A DNA stretch of 64,000 bases from assembly GCF_018323985.1 (NCBI RefSeq), contig NZ_AP024590.1:248001-312000 (forward strand). The letters are read 5' to 3'. The position numbers and the translations under genes are program-made. Positions 51,226 through 60,496 of this stretch are shown here, piece after piece. The notes beneath the pieces were generated by a model. It saw only the letters and a list, made by a program, of their open reading frames with translations. It had not been told where the DNA came from and did not search any database. Source of the stretch: Enterobacter kobei. Its GTDB lineage: Bacteria > Pseudomonadota > Gammaproteobacteria > Enterobacterales > Enterobacteriaceae. Numbering within the stretch: the stretch's first letter is position 1; the number at the start of each line of letters is the position of its first letter.

Positions 51226-52335
51226 ATGAACAGGAACGCGAAGACGTTGATCGCGGGGATGATCGCACTGGCAATGTCGCAAACCGTTATTGCTGCCGAT
51301 ATTAAGGTGGCGGTGGTCGGGGCGATGTCCGGTCCGGTTGCCCAGTGGGGCGATATGGAATTCAACGGTGCCCGTCAGGCCATCAAAGATATTAATGCCA
51401 AAGGCGGTATTAAGGGCGACAAGCTGGTCGCGGTGGAATATGACGACGCCTGCGATCCGAAGCAAGCCGTGGCAGTGGCCAACAAAATCGTTAATGACGG
51501 TATTCAGTACGTTATTGGTCACCTCTGCTCATCATCCACCCAGCCGGCGTCGGATATCTATGAAGACGAAGGCATCCTGATGATTTCGCCTGGCGCGACC
51601 AACCCTGAACTGACGCAGCGCGGCTATCAGCACATTATGCGCACCGCCGGGCTGGACTCCTCCCAGGGACCGACCGCCGCAAAATACATTCTGGAAAAGG
51701 TGAAGCCGCAGCGTATCGCCATTATTCATGACAAGCAGCAATACGGCGAAGGCCTTGCGCGCTCGGTGCAGGACGGCCTGAAAAAAGGCGGTGCCAATGT
51801 GGTCTTCTTTGATGGTATCACCGCCGGTGAGAAAGATTTCTCCGCGCTGATCGCCCGCCTGCAAAAAGAAAATATCGATTTCGTTTATTACGGCGGTTAC
51901 TACCCGGAAATGGGGCAGATGCTGCGCCAGGCGCGTGCTAACGGTCTGAAAGTGCAGTTTATGGGGCCGGAAGGCGTCGGTAATGCCTCGCTGTCAAATA
52001 TTGCGGGTGAGGCGGGCGAAGGCATGCTGGTGACGATGCCAAAACGCTATGACCAGGATCCGGCAAACAGCGCTATCGTTTCGGCGCTGAAAGCCGATAA
52101 GAAAGATCCGTCCGGCCCGTACGTGTGGATCACCTATGCCGCTGTGCAGTCGCTGGCGACCGCGCTGGAACGCACCGGCAGCGATGAGCCATTAGCGCTG
52201 GCAAAAGATTTAAAAGCAAACGGTGCTAAGACCGTGATTGGGCCGCTGAACTGGGATGAGAAAGGCGATCTGAAGGGATTTGAATTTGGCGTCTTCCAGT
52301 GGCACGCCGACGGTTCATCCTCGGTAGCCAAATAA
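51226..52335 (+). CDS. livK: Leucine-specific binding protein LivK
   Basis: The leucine-specific periplasmic binding protein, 369 residues as in E. coli. It starts MNRNAKTLIAG with a signal ending near TVIAA-D. LivK identity is shown by QWGDMEFNGARQAIKDINAKGG and the ISPGATNPELTQRGYQH region. First gene of livKHMGF. In E. coli the operon is repressed by Lrp when leucine is present. It shares its upstream region with the terminator-like element described separately. Confidence 0.95.
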   Translation: MNRNAKTLIAGMIALAMSQTVIAADIKVAVVGAMSGPVAQWGDMEFNGARQAIKDINAKGGIKGDKLVAVEYDDACDPKQAVAVANKIVNDGIQYVIGHLCSSSTQPASDIYEDEGILMISPGATNPELTQRGYQHIMRTAGLDSSQGPTAAKYILEKVKPQRIAIIHDKQQYGEGLARSVQDGLKKGGANVVFFDGITAGEKDFSALIARLQKENIDFVYYGGYYPEMGQMLRQARANGLKVQFMGPEGVGNASLSNIAGEAGEGMLVTMPKRYDQDPANSAIVSALKADKKDPSGPYVWITYAAVQSLATALERTGSDEPLALAKDLKANGAKTVIGPLNWDEKGDLKGFEFGVFQWHADGSSSVAK

Positions 52336-52382
52336 TACTCCCACCGCCCGGCACTGTCGGGCGGGAATAAAAAGGTTTCCCT

Positions 52383-53309
52383 ATGTCCGAGCAGTTTCTC
52401 TACTTCGTGCAGCAAATGTTTAACGGCGTTACGCTGGGAAGCACTTACGCGCTAATCGCCATTGGTTACACCATGGTTTACGGCATTATCGGCATGATCA
52501 ACTTCGCCCATGGCGAGGTGTATATGATCGGCAGCTATGTCTCCTTTATGATCATCGCGGCGCTGATGATGATGGGCATCGACAGCAGCTGGCTGCTGGT
52601 GGGTGCTGGTTTTGTCGGGGCGATTGTTATCGCCAGCGCCTACGGCTGGAGCATCGAACGGGTGGCCTATCGCCCGGTGCGCAGCTCTAAACGCCTGATC
52701 GCACTGATCTCCGCCATCGGTATGTCTATCTTCCTGCAAAACTACGTCAGCCTGACGGAAGGGTCGCGCGACGTGGCCTTGCCGAGCCTGTTTAACGGAC
52801 AGTGGGTCGTGGGCAGCAGTGAAAACTTCTCTGCCTCTATCACCACCATGCAGCTGGTGATCTGGGTGGTGACTTTCGTCGCCATGCTGGCGCTGACGCT
52901 CTTTATTCGCTACTCCCGCATGGGGCGCGCCTGTCGCGCCTGTGCAGAAGATCTGAAGATGGCGAGCCTGCTCGGCATCAACACCGACCGCGTGATCGCC
53001 CTGACCTTTGTGATCGGTGCGGCGATGGCAGCGGTGGCGGGCGTACTGCTCGGTCAGTTCTACGGCGTAATTAACCCGTATATCGGCTTTATGGCCGGGA
53101 TGAAAGCCTTCACGGCGGCGGTGCTGGGCGGTATCGGCAGCATTCCGGGCGCGATGATTGGTGGCCTGATCCTTGGCGTCGCGGAATCGCTCTCGTCGGC
53201 GTACCTGAGCACGGAATATAAAGATGTGGTGTCCTTCGCGCTGCTGATTGGCGTACTGCTGGTGATGCCGACCGGGATCCTGGGCCGTCCGGAGGTAGAG
53301 AAAGTATGA
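52383..53309 (+). CDS. livH: Branched-chain amino acid permease LivH
   Basis: One of the two membrane subunits of the LIV-I/LS ABC transporter, 308 residues and eight or so helices. Nearly identical to E. coli LivH: ALIAIGYTMVYGIIGMINFAH, ACAEDLKMASLLGIN (the ATPase-contact loop) and AVLGGIGSIPGAMIGG. Overlaps livM by 4 bases. Confidence 0.95.
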   Translation: MSEQFLYFVQQMFNGVTLGSTYALIAIGYTMVYGIIGMINFAHGEVYMIGSYVSFMIIAALMMMGIDSSWLLVGAGFVGAIVIASAYGWSIERVAYRPVRSSKRLIALISAIGMSIFLQNYVSLTEGSRDVALPSLFNGQWVVGSSENFSASITTMQLVIWVVTFVAMLALTLFIRYSRMGRACRACAEDLKMASLLGINTDRVIALTFVIGAAMAAVAGVLLGQFYGVINPYIGFMAGMKAFTAAVLGGIGSIPGAMIGGLILGVAESLSSAYLSTEYKDVVSFALLIGVLLVMPTGILGRPEVEKV

Positions 53310-54586
53310 AACCAATGCATTTTGCCATGGCGCTGCTGTCAGCGGCGATGTTCTTCGTCCTCGCGGGCGTCTTTATGGGTGTGCAACTGCAACTGGATGG
53401 CACCAAACTGGTGGTCGGACACGCGGCGGATATTCGCTGGCAGTGGGTGTTCGTTGGTACTGCGGTGGTGTTTTTCTTCCAGTTGCTGCGCCCCGCTTTC
53501 CAGAAAAGCATTAAAGGTATTTCCGGGCCGAAATTCGTGCTGCCGGCCATTGATGGCTCTACGGTAAAACAAAAGCTGTTCCTGCTGGCGTTGCTGGTGC
53601 TGGCTGTGGCCTGGCCGTTTATGGTGTCGCGTGGCACGGTGGATATCGCCACCCTGACCATGATTTACATCATTCTTGGTCTGGGGCTGAACGTGGTGGT
53701 GGGGTTGTCCGGTCTGCTGGTGCTGGGCTACGGCGGCTTCTACGCTATTGGCGCGTACACCTTCGCGCTGCTCAATCACTATTACGGTCTTGGCTTCTGG
53801 ACCTGTCTGCCGCTGGCAGGGCTGGTCTCGGCGGCGGCAGGCTTCCTGCTCGGCTTCCCGGTGCTGCGTCTGCGCGGTGACTATCTAGCGATTGTTACCC
53901 TCGGCTTCGGCGAAATTGTGCGTATTCTGCTGCTCAATAACACCGAGGTCACCGGCGGGCCGAACGGCATCAGCCAAATCCCGAAACCGACGCTGTTTGG
54001 CCTGGAGTTCAGCCGTACAGCCCGTGAAGGTGGCTGGGATACGTTCAGCAACTTCTTTAACGTGAAATACGATCCGAGCGACCGCGTGGTGTTTCTCTAT
54101 CTGGTCGCGCTGCTGCTGGTCGTGCTGAGCCTGTTCGTCATTAACCGGCTGCTGCGTATGCCGCTGGGGCGTGCGTGGGAAGCGCTGCGCGAGGATGAAA
54201 TCGCCTGTCGTTCTCTGGGCCTGAACCCGACCCGCATCAAGCTGACCGCATTTACCATCAGCGCTGCGTTTGCCGGTTTTGCCGGAACGCTGTTTGCTGC
54301 GCGTCAGGGCTTTGTCAGCCCGGAATCCTTCACCTTTGCGGAATCCGCGTTTGTGCTGGCGATTGTGGTACTTGGCGGCATGGGATCGCAGTTTGCGGTG
54401 ATCCTCGCGGCTATCCTGCTGGTGGTCTCCCGTGAATTAATGCGTGATTTCAATGAATACAGCATGTTAATGCTCGGTGGCCTGATGGTGCTGATGATGA
54501 TCTGGCGTCCACAGGGCCTGCTGCCCATGACCCGTCCACAGCTGAAACTGAAAACCGGGGAAGCCGCGAAAGGAGAGCAGGCATGA
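53306..54586 (+). CDS. livM: Branched-chain amino acid permease LivM
   Basis: The second membrane subunit, 426 residues, as long as E. coli LivM. Features are LGLNVVVGLSGLLVLGYGGFYAIGAY, ALREDEIACRSLGLNPTRIK (ATPase-contact loop) and ESAFVLAIVVLGGMGSQFAV. An N-terminal helical extension of about 100 residues is normal for enterobacterial LivM. Overlaps livG. Confidence 0.95.
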   Translation: MKPMHFAMALLSAAMFFVLAGVFMGVQLQLDGTKLVVGHAADIRWQWVFVGTAVVFFFQLLRPAFQKSIKGISGPKFVLPAIDGSTVKQKLFLLALLVLAVAWPFMVSRGTVDIATLTMIYIILGLGLNVVVGLSGLLVLGYGGFYAIGAYTFALLNHYYGLGFWTCLPLAGLVSAAAGFLLGFPVLRLRGDYLAIVTLGFGEIVRILLLNNTEVTGGPNGISQIPKPTLFGLEFSRTAREGGWDTFSNFFNVKYDPSDRVVFLYLVALLLVVLSLFVINRLLRMPLGRAWEALREDEIACRSLGLNPTRIKLTAFTISAAFAGFAGTLFAARQGFVSPESFTFAESAFVLAIVVLGGMGSQFAVILAAILLVVSRELMRDFNEYSMLMLGGLMVLMMIWRPQGLLPMTRPQLKLKTGEAAKGEQA

Positions 54587-55350
54587 GTCAGCCTTTATTG
54601 TCCGTTAATGGCCTGATGATGCGCTTCGGCGGTCTGCTGGCGGTAAATAACGTCTCGCTGGATCTGCATCCGCAGGAAATTGTGTCGCTGATTGGGCCGA
54701 ACGGCGCGGGTAAAACCACGGTGTTCAACTGCCTGACCGGTTTTTATAAGCCGACCGGCGGTACCATCATGCTGCGCGACCAGCATCTGGAAGGTCTGCC
54801 GGGCCAGCAAATCGCCCGTATGGGCGTAGTGCGGACTTTCCAGCACGTACGCCTGTTCCGTGAAATGACGGTGATCGAAAACCTGCTGGTGGCGCAGCAT
54901 CAACAACTGAAAACCGGTCTGTTTTCCGGCCTGCTAAAGACGCCAGCTTTCCGTCGCGCACAGTCTGAAGCCCTGGATCGCGCCGCCACCTGGCTTGACC
55001 GCATTGGTTTGTTAGCACACGCTAACCGGCAGGCGAGCAACCTGGCGTACGGCGATCAGCGTCGTCTGGAGATTGCCCGCTGCATGGTGACGCAGCCGGA
55101 GATCCTGATGCTCGATGAACCAGCCGCCGGTCTGAACCCGAAGGAAACTAAAGAGCTGGACGAGCTGATCGTCGAGCTGCGTAATCATCACAACACCACC
55201 ATTCTGTTGATTGAACACGACATGAAGCTGGTGATGGGCATTTCCGACCGCATTTACGTGGTGAACCAGGGTACGCCGCTGGCCAACGGGACGCCGGAGC
55301 AAATTCGTCATAACCCGGATGTTATCCGTGCCTATTTAGGTGAGGCATAA
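54583..55350 (+). CDS. livG: Branched-chain amino acid ABC ATPase LivG
   Basis: ATPase subunit, 255 residues: Walker A GPNGAGKTT at 38-46, signature LAYGDQRRLEIAR, Walker B ILMLDEPAAGLN. Drives leucine/isoleucine/valine import with LivF. Coupled to livM by ATGA overlap. Confidence 0.95.
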   Translation: MSQPLLSVNGLMMRFGGLLAVNNVSLDLHPQEIVSLIGPNGAGKTTVFNCLTGFYKPTGGTIMLRDQHLEGLPGQQIARMGVVRTFQHVRLFREMTVIENLLVAQHQQLKTGLFSGLLKTPAFRRAQSEALDRAATWLDRIGLLAHANRQASNLAYGDQRRLEIARCMVTQPEILMLDEPAAGLNPKETKELDELIVELRNHHNTTILLIEHDMKLVMGISDRIYVVNQGTPLANGTPEQIRHNPDVIRAYLGEA

Positions 55351-55351
55351 G

Positions 55352-56065
55352 ATGGAAAAAGTCATGTTGTCCTTTGACAAAGTAAGTGCCCACTACGGCA
55401 AAATTCAGGCGCTGCACGAAGTCAGCCTGACCATCAATCAGGGAGAAATCGTTACCCTGATCGGCGCCAACGGCGCGGGTAAAACCACGCTACTGGGAAC
55501 ATTGTGCGGCGATCCGCGCGCCACCAGCGGGCGTGTGGTGTTTGACGGCAAAGACATTACCGACTGGCAGACCGCGAAAATCATGCGGGAAGCCGTGGCG
55601 ATCGTGCCGGAAGGCCGTCGCGTGTTTTCCCGTATGACAGTGGATGAAAACCTGGCGATGGGCGGCTTCTTTGCCGATCGCGATCAGTTCCAGACCCGCA
55701 TCAAGCGCGTCTACGAACTGTTCCCGCGTCTGTATGAGCGTCGGGTTCAGCGCGCAGGCACCATGTCCGGTGGGGAACAGCAGATGCTGGCGATCGGTCG
55801 CGCGCTGATGAGCCAGCCGCGCCTGCTGCTGCTTGATGAGCCGTCGCTCGGTCTTGCGCCGATTATCATCCAGCAAATCTTCGACACCATCGAACAGCTG
55901 CGTCAGGAAGGGATGACCATCTTCCTGGTCGAGCAGAACGCCAATCAGGCGCTGAAGCTTGCCGATCGCGGCTACGTGCTGGAAAACGGCCACGTCGTGC
56001 TCGAAGATACCGGCGACGCGCTACTGGCAAACGAAGCGGTACGCAGCGCCTATCTGGGCGGCTAA
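55352..56065 (+). CDS. livF: Branched-chain amino acid ABC ATPase LivF
   Basis: Second ATPase subunit, 237 residues. Walker A GANGAGKTT at 38-46, signature MSGGEQQMLAIGR, Walker B LLLLDEPSLGLAP, and switch LVEQNANQAL. Start 55352 (MEKVMLSFDK) follows homology and the GGTGAGG site; the frame opens four codons earlier inside livG. Last gene of the operon. Confidence 0.95.
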   Translation: MEKVMLSFDKVSAHYGKIQALHEVSLTINQGEIVTLIGANGAGKTTLLGTLCGDPRATSGRVVFDGKDITDWQTAKIMREAVAIVPEGRRVFSRMTVDENLAMGGFFADRDQFQTRIKRVYELFPRLYERRVQRAGTMSGGEQQMLAIGRALMSQPRLLLLDEPSLGLAPIIIQQIFDTIEQLRQEGMTIFLVEQNANQALKLADRGYVLENGHVVLEDTGDALLANEAVRSAYLGG

Positions 56066-56076
56066 GTTGTATCAGG

Positions 56077-56095
56077 CCCGGCAACCTCTGCCGGG
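56077..56095 (+). terminator. Hairpin after livF
   Basis: CCCGGCA-ACCTC-TGCCGGG, a 7-bp stem 12 bases after the livF stop. The tail TCTACACATT is only slightly T-rich, so termination may be incomplete or Rho-assisted. Confidence 0.5.
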
Positions 56096-56150
56096 TCTAC
56101 ACATTACCTTCACCTGATCATCATCTGCCCATCATTTCCCTGACGCCTGG

Positions 56151-56182
56151 CTGTCACCATTTTGTAATTAAAAGGTTATTTT
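56151..56182 (+). promoter_or_regulatory. ugpB: Predicted Pho box and -10 region of ugpB
   Basis: CTGTCAC-CATT-TTGTAAT (56151-56168) fits the 7-4-7 PhoB direct-repeat pattern, with the 11-base repeat spacing. A TATTTT at 56177-56182 lies where a PhoB-dependent -10 should be. The ugp operon is a known Pho regulon member in E. coli, so phosphate starvation control is expected. Confidence 0.6.
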
Positions 56183-56265
56183 TCTGTCATTCGAGCGTGT
56201 CATGTTACCTCGCGAGCATAAAACGCGTGTTTTCGCGCATCCGGCACAACAAGAGAGATAACCGC

Positions 56266-57582
56266 ATGACTTCGTTACGACATACAGCTTTAGGACTGGC
56301 GTTAAGCCTGGCATGTGCAGGTCAGGCGATGGCAGTCACCACCATCCCATTCTGGCACTCAATGGAAGGTCAGTTAGGTAAAGAAGTTGAATCCCTGGCG
56401 CAACGTTTTAATGACACCCATCCGGATTACAAAATTGTGCCGGTGTACAAAGGTAACTACGAGCAGAGCCTGAGCGCCGGTATTGCAGCCTTCCGTACCG
56501 GTAATGCCCCTGCGTTGTTACAGGTGTATGAAGTTGGCACCGCCACCATGATGGCATCCAAAGCCATCAAACCGGTGTACGAAGTGTTCAGCGATGCGGG
56601 CATCAAGTTTGATGAATCGCAATTCGTGCCGACGGTAGCCGGTTACTACACCGATTCAAAAACCGGCCACCTGCTGTCTCAGCCGTTCAACAGCTCTACG
56701 CCGGTGCTGTATTACAACAAAGACGCCTTCAAAAAAGCCGGTTTAGATCCGGAGCAACCGCCGAAAACCTGGCAGGATCTGGCCGCGTACACCGCAAAAC
56801 TGAAAGCGGCAGGCATGAAATGTGGTTACGCCAGCGGCTGGCAGGGTTGGATCCAGATCGAAAACTTCAGCGCCTGGCATGGTCTGCCGGTCGCCACCAA
56901 AAACAACGGCTTTGACGGCACGGATGCGGTACTGGAATTCAACAAGCCGGAGCAGGTGAAACACATCGCCCTGCTTGCCGATCTGAACAAGAAAGGCGAT
57001 TTCAGCTACTTTGGCCGCAAGGACGAGTCGACCGAGAAGTTCTATAACGGCGACTGCGCTATTACGACCGCGTCTTCCGGCTCGCTGGCGGATATCCGTC
57101 ACTACGCCAAATTCAACTACGGTGTCGGCATGATGCCGTATGACGCCGACGTGAAAGGCGCGCCGCAGAACGCCATTATCGGCGGAGCCAGTCTGTGGGT
57201 GATGCAGGGGAAAGACAAGCCAACCTACACCGGTGTGGCGCAGTTCCTCGAGTTTCTGGCGAAGCCTGAGAATGCTGCCGAATGGCACCAGAAAACCGGC
57301 TATCTGCCGATCACCACCGCCGCCTATAACCTGACGCGCGAGCAGGGCTTCTACGATAAAAACCCGGGCGCGGATACCGCAACCCGTCAGATGCTGAACA
57401 AGCCGCCGTTGCCGTTCACCAAAGGCCTGCGTCTGGGCAACATGCCACAGATCCGCACCATTGTGGATGAAGAACTGGAATCGGTCTGGACCGGCAAGAA
57501 AACGGCCCAGCAGGCGCTGGATTCCGCCGTTGAGCGTGGTAATCAGCTGCTGCGCCGCTTCGAGCAGTCGACGAAGTCTTAA
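56266..57582 (+). CDS. ugpB: Glycerol-3-phosphate-binding protein UgpB
   Basis: The periplasmic binding protein for sn-glycerol-3-phosphate and glycerophosphodiesters, 438 residues, as in E. coli. Signal peptide ends near GQAMA-V. Conserved segments include TTIPFWHSMEGQLGKEV and TASSGSLADIR. Start 56266 fits homology and GAGAGATAACC upstream; the open frame extends another 23 codons. A REP/BIME repeat separates it from ugpA. Confidence 0.95.
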   Translation: MTSLRHTALGLALSLACAGQAMAVTTIPFWHSMEGQLGKEVESLAQRFNDTHPDYKIVPVYKGNYEQSLSAGIAAFRTGNAPALLQVYEVGTATMMASKAIKPVYEVFSDAGIKFDESQFVPTVAGYYTDSKTGHLLSQPFNSSTPVLYYNKDAFKKAGLDPEQPPKTWQDLAAYTAKLKAAGMKCGYASGWQGWIQIENFSAWHGLPVATKNNGFDGTDAVLEFNKPEQVKHIALLADLNKKGDFSYFGRKDESTEKFYNGDCAITTASSGSLADIRHYAKFNYGVGMMPYDADVKGAPQNAIIGGASLWVMQGKDKPTYTGVAQFLEFLAKPENAAEWHQKTGYLPITTAAYNLTREQGFYDKNPGADTATRQMLNKPPLPFTKGLRLGNMPQIRTIVDEELESVWTGKKTAQQALDSAVERGNQLLRRFEQSTKS

Positions 57583-57591
57583 TGTTTTCAT

Positions 57592-57669
57592 GCCGGATGG
57601 CGCTGCGCTTATCCGGCCTACAAGTGGCATTTAGCCTGTAGGCCGGGTAAGGCGAAGCCGCCACCCGGC
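57592..57669. repeat. BIME with two REP units between ugpB and ugpA
   Basis: Two inverted REP sequences (57592-57617 and 57642-57669) of the GCCGGAT...ATCCGGC and GCCGGGT...ACCCGGC kind enclose a GGCCTACA...TGTAGGCC dyad. Such elements stabilise upstream mRNA and can make UgpB more abundant than the membrane subunits. Confidence 0.85.
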
Positions 57670-57691
57670 GCTGTTCAGGAATCCAATCCCC

Positions 57692-58579
57692 ATGTCATCT
57701 TCCCGTCCGGTATTCCGTTCGCGCTGGCTGCCTTATGTGCTGGTCGCGCCGCAGCTGATTATCACCATCATTTTCTTTATCTGGCCTGCGGGCGAAGCGC
57801 TGTGGTATTCGGTACAAAGCGTCGATCCCTTCGGGCTGTCCAGCCAGTTTGTCGGCATGGACAACTTCGTCGCGCTGTTTCATGACAGCTATTACCTCGA
57901 TTCCTTCTGGACCACCATTAAGTTCAGCGGCATGGTCACCTTCTGGGGATTGCTGAGTTCATTATTCTTCGCTGCGCTGGTGGATTACGTGATCCGCGCC
58001 AGCCGCCTGTATCAGACGCTGATGCTGCTGCCGTATGCCGTCGCGCCAGCCATTGCCGCCGTGCTGTGGATTTTCTTATTCAATCCGGGCCGCGGCCTGA
58101 TCACCCATGCGCTGGACGCAGTGGGATACAGCTGGAACCATGCACAGAACAGCGGGCAGGCGATGTTCCTGGTGGTGTTTGCCTCCATCTGGAAGCAGAT
58201 CAGCTATAACTTCCTGTTCTTTTTCGCCGCCCTGCAATCGATTCCTCGCTCGCTGGTTGAGGCCGCCGCCATTGACGGTGCCGGGCCGGTGCGCCGTTTC
58301 TTCCAGCTGTCGTTACCGTTGATCGCGCCGGTGAGTTTCTTCCTGCTGGTGGTAAACCTGGTTTACGCCTTCTTCGACACCTTCCCGGTGATCGACGCCG
58401 CGACGGCGGGCGGGCCGGTGCAGGCCACCACGACGCTGATCTACAAAATTTACCGCGAAGGGTTTGCCGGGCTGGATCTCTCGGCGTCAGCCGCGCAGTC
58501 GGTGGTGCTGATGCTGCTGGTCATCGGGCTGACCGTCGTGCAGTTCCGCTATGTAGAAAGTAAGGTGCGCTACCAATGA
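57692..58579 (+). CDS. ugpA: Glycerol-3-phosphate ABC permease UgpA
   Basis: Membrane subunit of the ugp importer, 295 residues with six helices. The MalF/MalG-type EAA loop is EAAAIDGAGPVRRFFQLSLPLIAP. Good match in length to E. coli UgpA. Overlaps ugpE by 4 bases. Confidence 0.95.
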   Translation: MSSSRPVFRSRWLPYVLVAPQLIITIIFFIWPAGEALWYSVQSVDPFGLSSQFVGMDNFVALFHDSYYLDSFWTTIKFSGMVTFWGLLSSLFFAALVDYVIRASRLYQTLMLLPYAVAPAIAAVLWIFLFNPGRGLITHALDAVGYSWNHAQNSGQAMFLVVFASIWKQISYNFLFFFAALQSIPRSLVEAAAIDGAGPVRRFFQLSLPLIAPVSFFLLVVNLVYAFFDTFPVIDAATAGGPVQATTTLIYKIYREGFAGLDLSASAAQSVVLMLLVIGLTVVQFRYVESKVRYQ

Positions 58580-59421
58580 TCGAGAATCGCCGTGGGCTGA
58601 CGATCTTCAGCCATGTCATGTTGATCCTCGGGATCGCCGCCATTCTGTTTCCGCTGTACGTGGCTTTTGTCGCCGCCACGCTGAACAACCAGCAAGTATT
58701 TGAAACGCCGATGACGCTGATCCCAGGAACGCATCTGCTGGAAAATATCCGCACCATCTGGCGGGAAGGCGTCGGCTCGAACAGCGCGCCCTTCGGAGTG
58801 ATGCTGCTGAACAGCTTTATCATGGCGTTCAGCATTACGGTCGGGAAAATCGTGGTGTCGATGCTCTCCGCCTTTGCCATTGTCTGGTTTCGCTTCCCGC
58901 TGCGTAACCTGTTCTTCTGGATGATTTTTATCACCCTGATGCTGCCCGTTGAGGTGCGTATTTTCCCGACGGTGGAAGTCATTGCCCGGCTAAACATGCT
59001 CGACAGCTATACCGGGCTGACGCTGCCGCTGATGGCCTCGGCGACCGCCACCTTCCTGTTTCGCCAGTTCTTTATGACGCTGCCTGACGAACTGATCGAA
59101 GCCGCGCGCATTGATGGTGCCTCCCCGATGCGCTTTTTCCGCGACATCGTGCTGCCGCTGTCAAAAACCAATCTGGCGGCGCTGTTTGTCATCACCTTTA
59201 TCTATGGCTGGAACCAGTACCTGTGGCCGCTGCTGATTGTCAGCGACGTGAACCTGGGCACCGCAGTGGCGGGCATCAAGGGCATGATCGCCACCGGAGA
59301 GGGCACCACGCAGTGGAACCACGTTATGGCCGCGATGTTGCTGACGCTCATTCCGCCGGTCGTCATTGTTTTAGCCATGCAGCGTGCCTTTGTGCGTGGT
59401 TTAGTTGATAGCGAGAAATAA
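58576..59421 (+). CDS. ugpE: Glycerol-3-phosphate ABC permease UgpE
   Basis: Second membrane subunit, 281 residues and six helices; EAA loop EAARIDGASPMRFFRDIVLPLSK. The N-terminus MIENRRGLTIFSHVML matches E. coli UgpE. The stop is one base before the ugpC ATG. Confidence 0.95.
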   Translation: MIENRRGLTIFSHVMLILGIAAILFPLYVAFVAATLNNQQVFETPMTLIPGTHLLENIRTIWREGVGSNSAPFGVMLLNSFIMAFSITVGKIVVSMLSAFAIVWFRFPLRNLFFWMIFITLMLPVEVRIFPTVEVIARLNMLDSYTGLTLPLMASATATFLFRQFFMTLPDELIEAARIDGASPMRFFRDIVLPLSKTNLAALFVITFIYGWNQYLWPLLIVSDVNLGTAVAGIKGMIATGEGTTQWNHVMAAMLLTLIPPVVIVLAMQRAFVRGLVDSEK

Positions 59422-59422
59422 G

Positions 59423-60496
59423 ATGGCAGGTCTGAAATTACAGGCAGTAACCAAAAGCTGGGACAACGGCAAAACGCAGATTATTCAACCGCTGACGCTG
59501 GACGTGTCGGACGGTGAGTTTATTGTCATGGTCGGGCCGTCCGGCTGCGGCAAATCGACGCTGCTGCGCATGGTGGCGGGTCTGGAGCGTGTGTCCAGCG
59601 GCGATGTGTGGATCGATCGCCAGCGAGTCACCGACATGGAGCCGAAAGAGCGCGGTATTGCCATGGTATTCCAGAACTATGCGCTTTATCCGCACATGAG
59701 CGTGGAAGAGAACATGGCCTGGGGCCTGAAGATCCGTGGCATGGGCAAAGCGCACATTGCGGAGCGGGTAAAGGACGCCGCGCGTATTCTGGAGCTGGAT
59801 GGCCTGCTTAAACGCCGTCCGCGCGAGCTGTCCGGCGGGCAGCGGCAACGTGTGGCGATGGGCCGCGCCATTGTGCGCGATCCGGCGGTCTTCCTGTTCG
59901 ATGAGCCGCTCTCTAACCTCGATGCGAAACTGCGTGTGCAGATGCGTCTTGAACTGCAACAGCTACACCGCCGCCTGAAAACCACCTCACTGTACGTCAC
60001 CCACGATCAGGTGGAAGCCATGACGCTGGCCCAGCGCGTGATGGTGATGAACAAAGGCGTGGCGGAGCAAATCGGCACGCCGGTGGAAGTCTATGAGAAG
60101 CCTGCCAGCCGCTTTGTGGCGAGCTTTATCGGCAGCCCGGCGATGAACCTGCTGGAAGGGCGTATCAGCACCAGTGGCACCCATTTTGATCTCGACAGCG
60201 GCATGTCGCTACCCATTAACTGGGTGTATCGGGGCTATACCGGGCGCAACATGACGCTGGGTATCCGCCCGGAGCATATTACGCTAAGCTCACAATCCGC
60301 AGGCGGGATCCCGCTGGTGATGGACACGCTGGAAATGCTCGGCGCTGATAACCTGGCCCACGGGCGCTGGGGCGAACAGAAAATGGTGGTCCGTCTGCCG
60401 CATCATGAACGTCCTGCCCCTGGCAGCACGCTGTGGCTGCATTTCGCGGAGAACCATCTGCACCTTTTCGACGGTGAAACAGGACAACGAGTATGA
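59423..60496 (+). CDS. ugpC: Glycerol-3-phosphate ABC ATPase UgpC
   Basis: The ATPase of the ugp system, 357 residues of the MalK/CUT1 type. Walker A GPSGCGKST at 38-46, signature LSGGQRQRVAMGR, Walker B VFLFDEPLSNLD, and a C-terminal TOBE-like regulatory domain from about 240. Start 59423 (MAGLKLQAVT) follows homology. Overlaps ugpQ by 4 bases. Confidence 0.95.
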   Translation: MAGLKLQAVTKSWDNGKTQIIQPLTLDVSDGEFIVMVGPSGCGKSTLLRMVAGLERVSSGDVWIDRQRVTDMEPKERGIAMVFQNYALYPHMSVEENMAWGLKIRGMGKAHIAERVKDAARILELDGLLKRRPRELSGGQRQRVAMGRAIVRDPAVFLFDEPLSNLDAKLRVQMRLELQQLHRRLKTTSLYVTHDQVEAMTLAQRVMVMNKGVAEQIGTPVEVYEKPASRFVASFIGSPAMNLLEGRISTSGTHFDLDSGMSLPINWVYRGYTGRNMTLGIRPEHITLSSQSAGGIPLVMDTLEMLGADNLAHGRWGEQKMVVRLPHHERPAPGSTLWLHFAENHLHLFDGETGQRV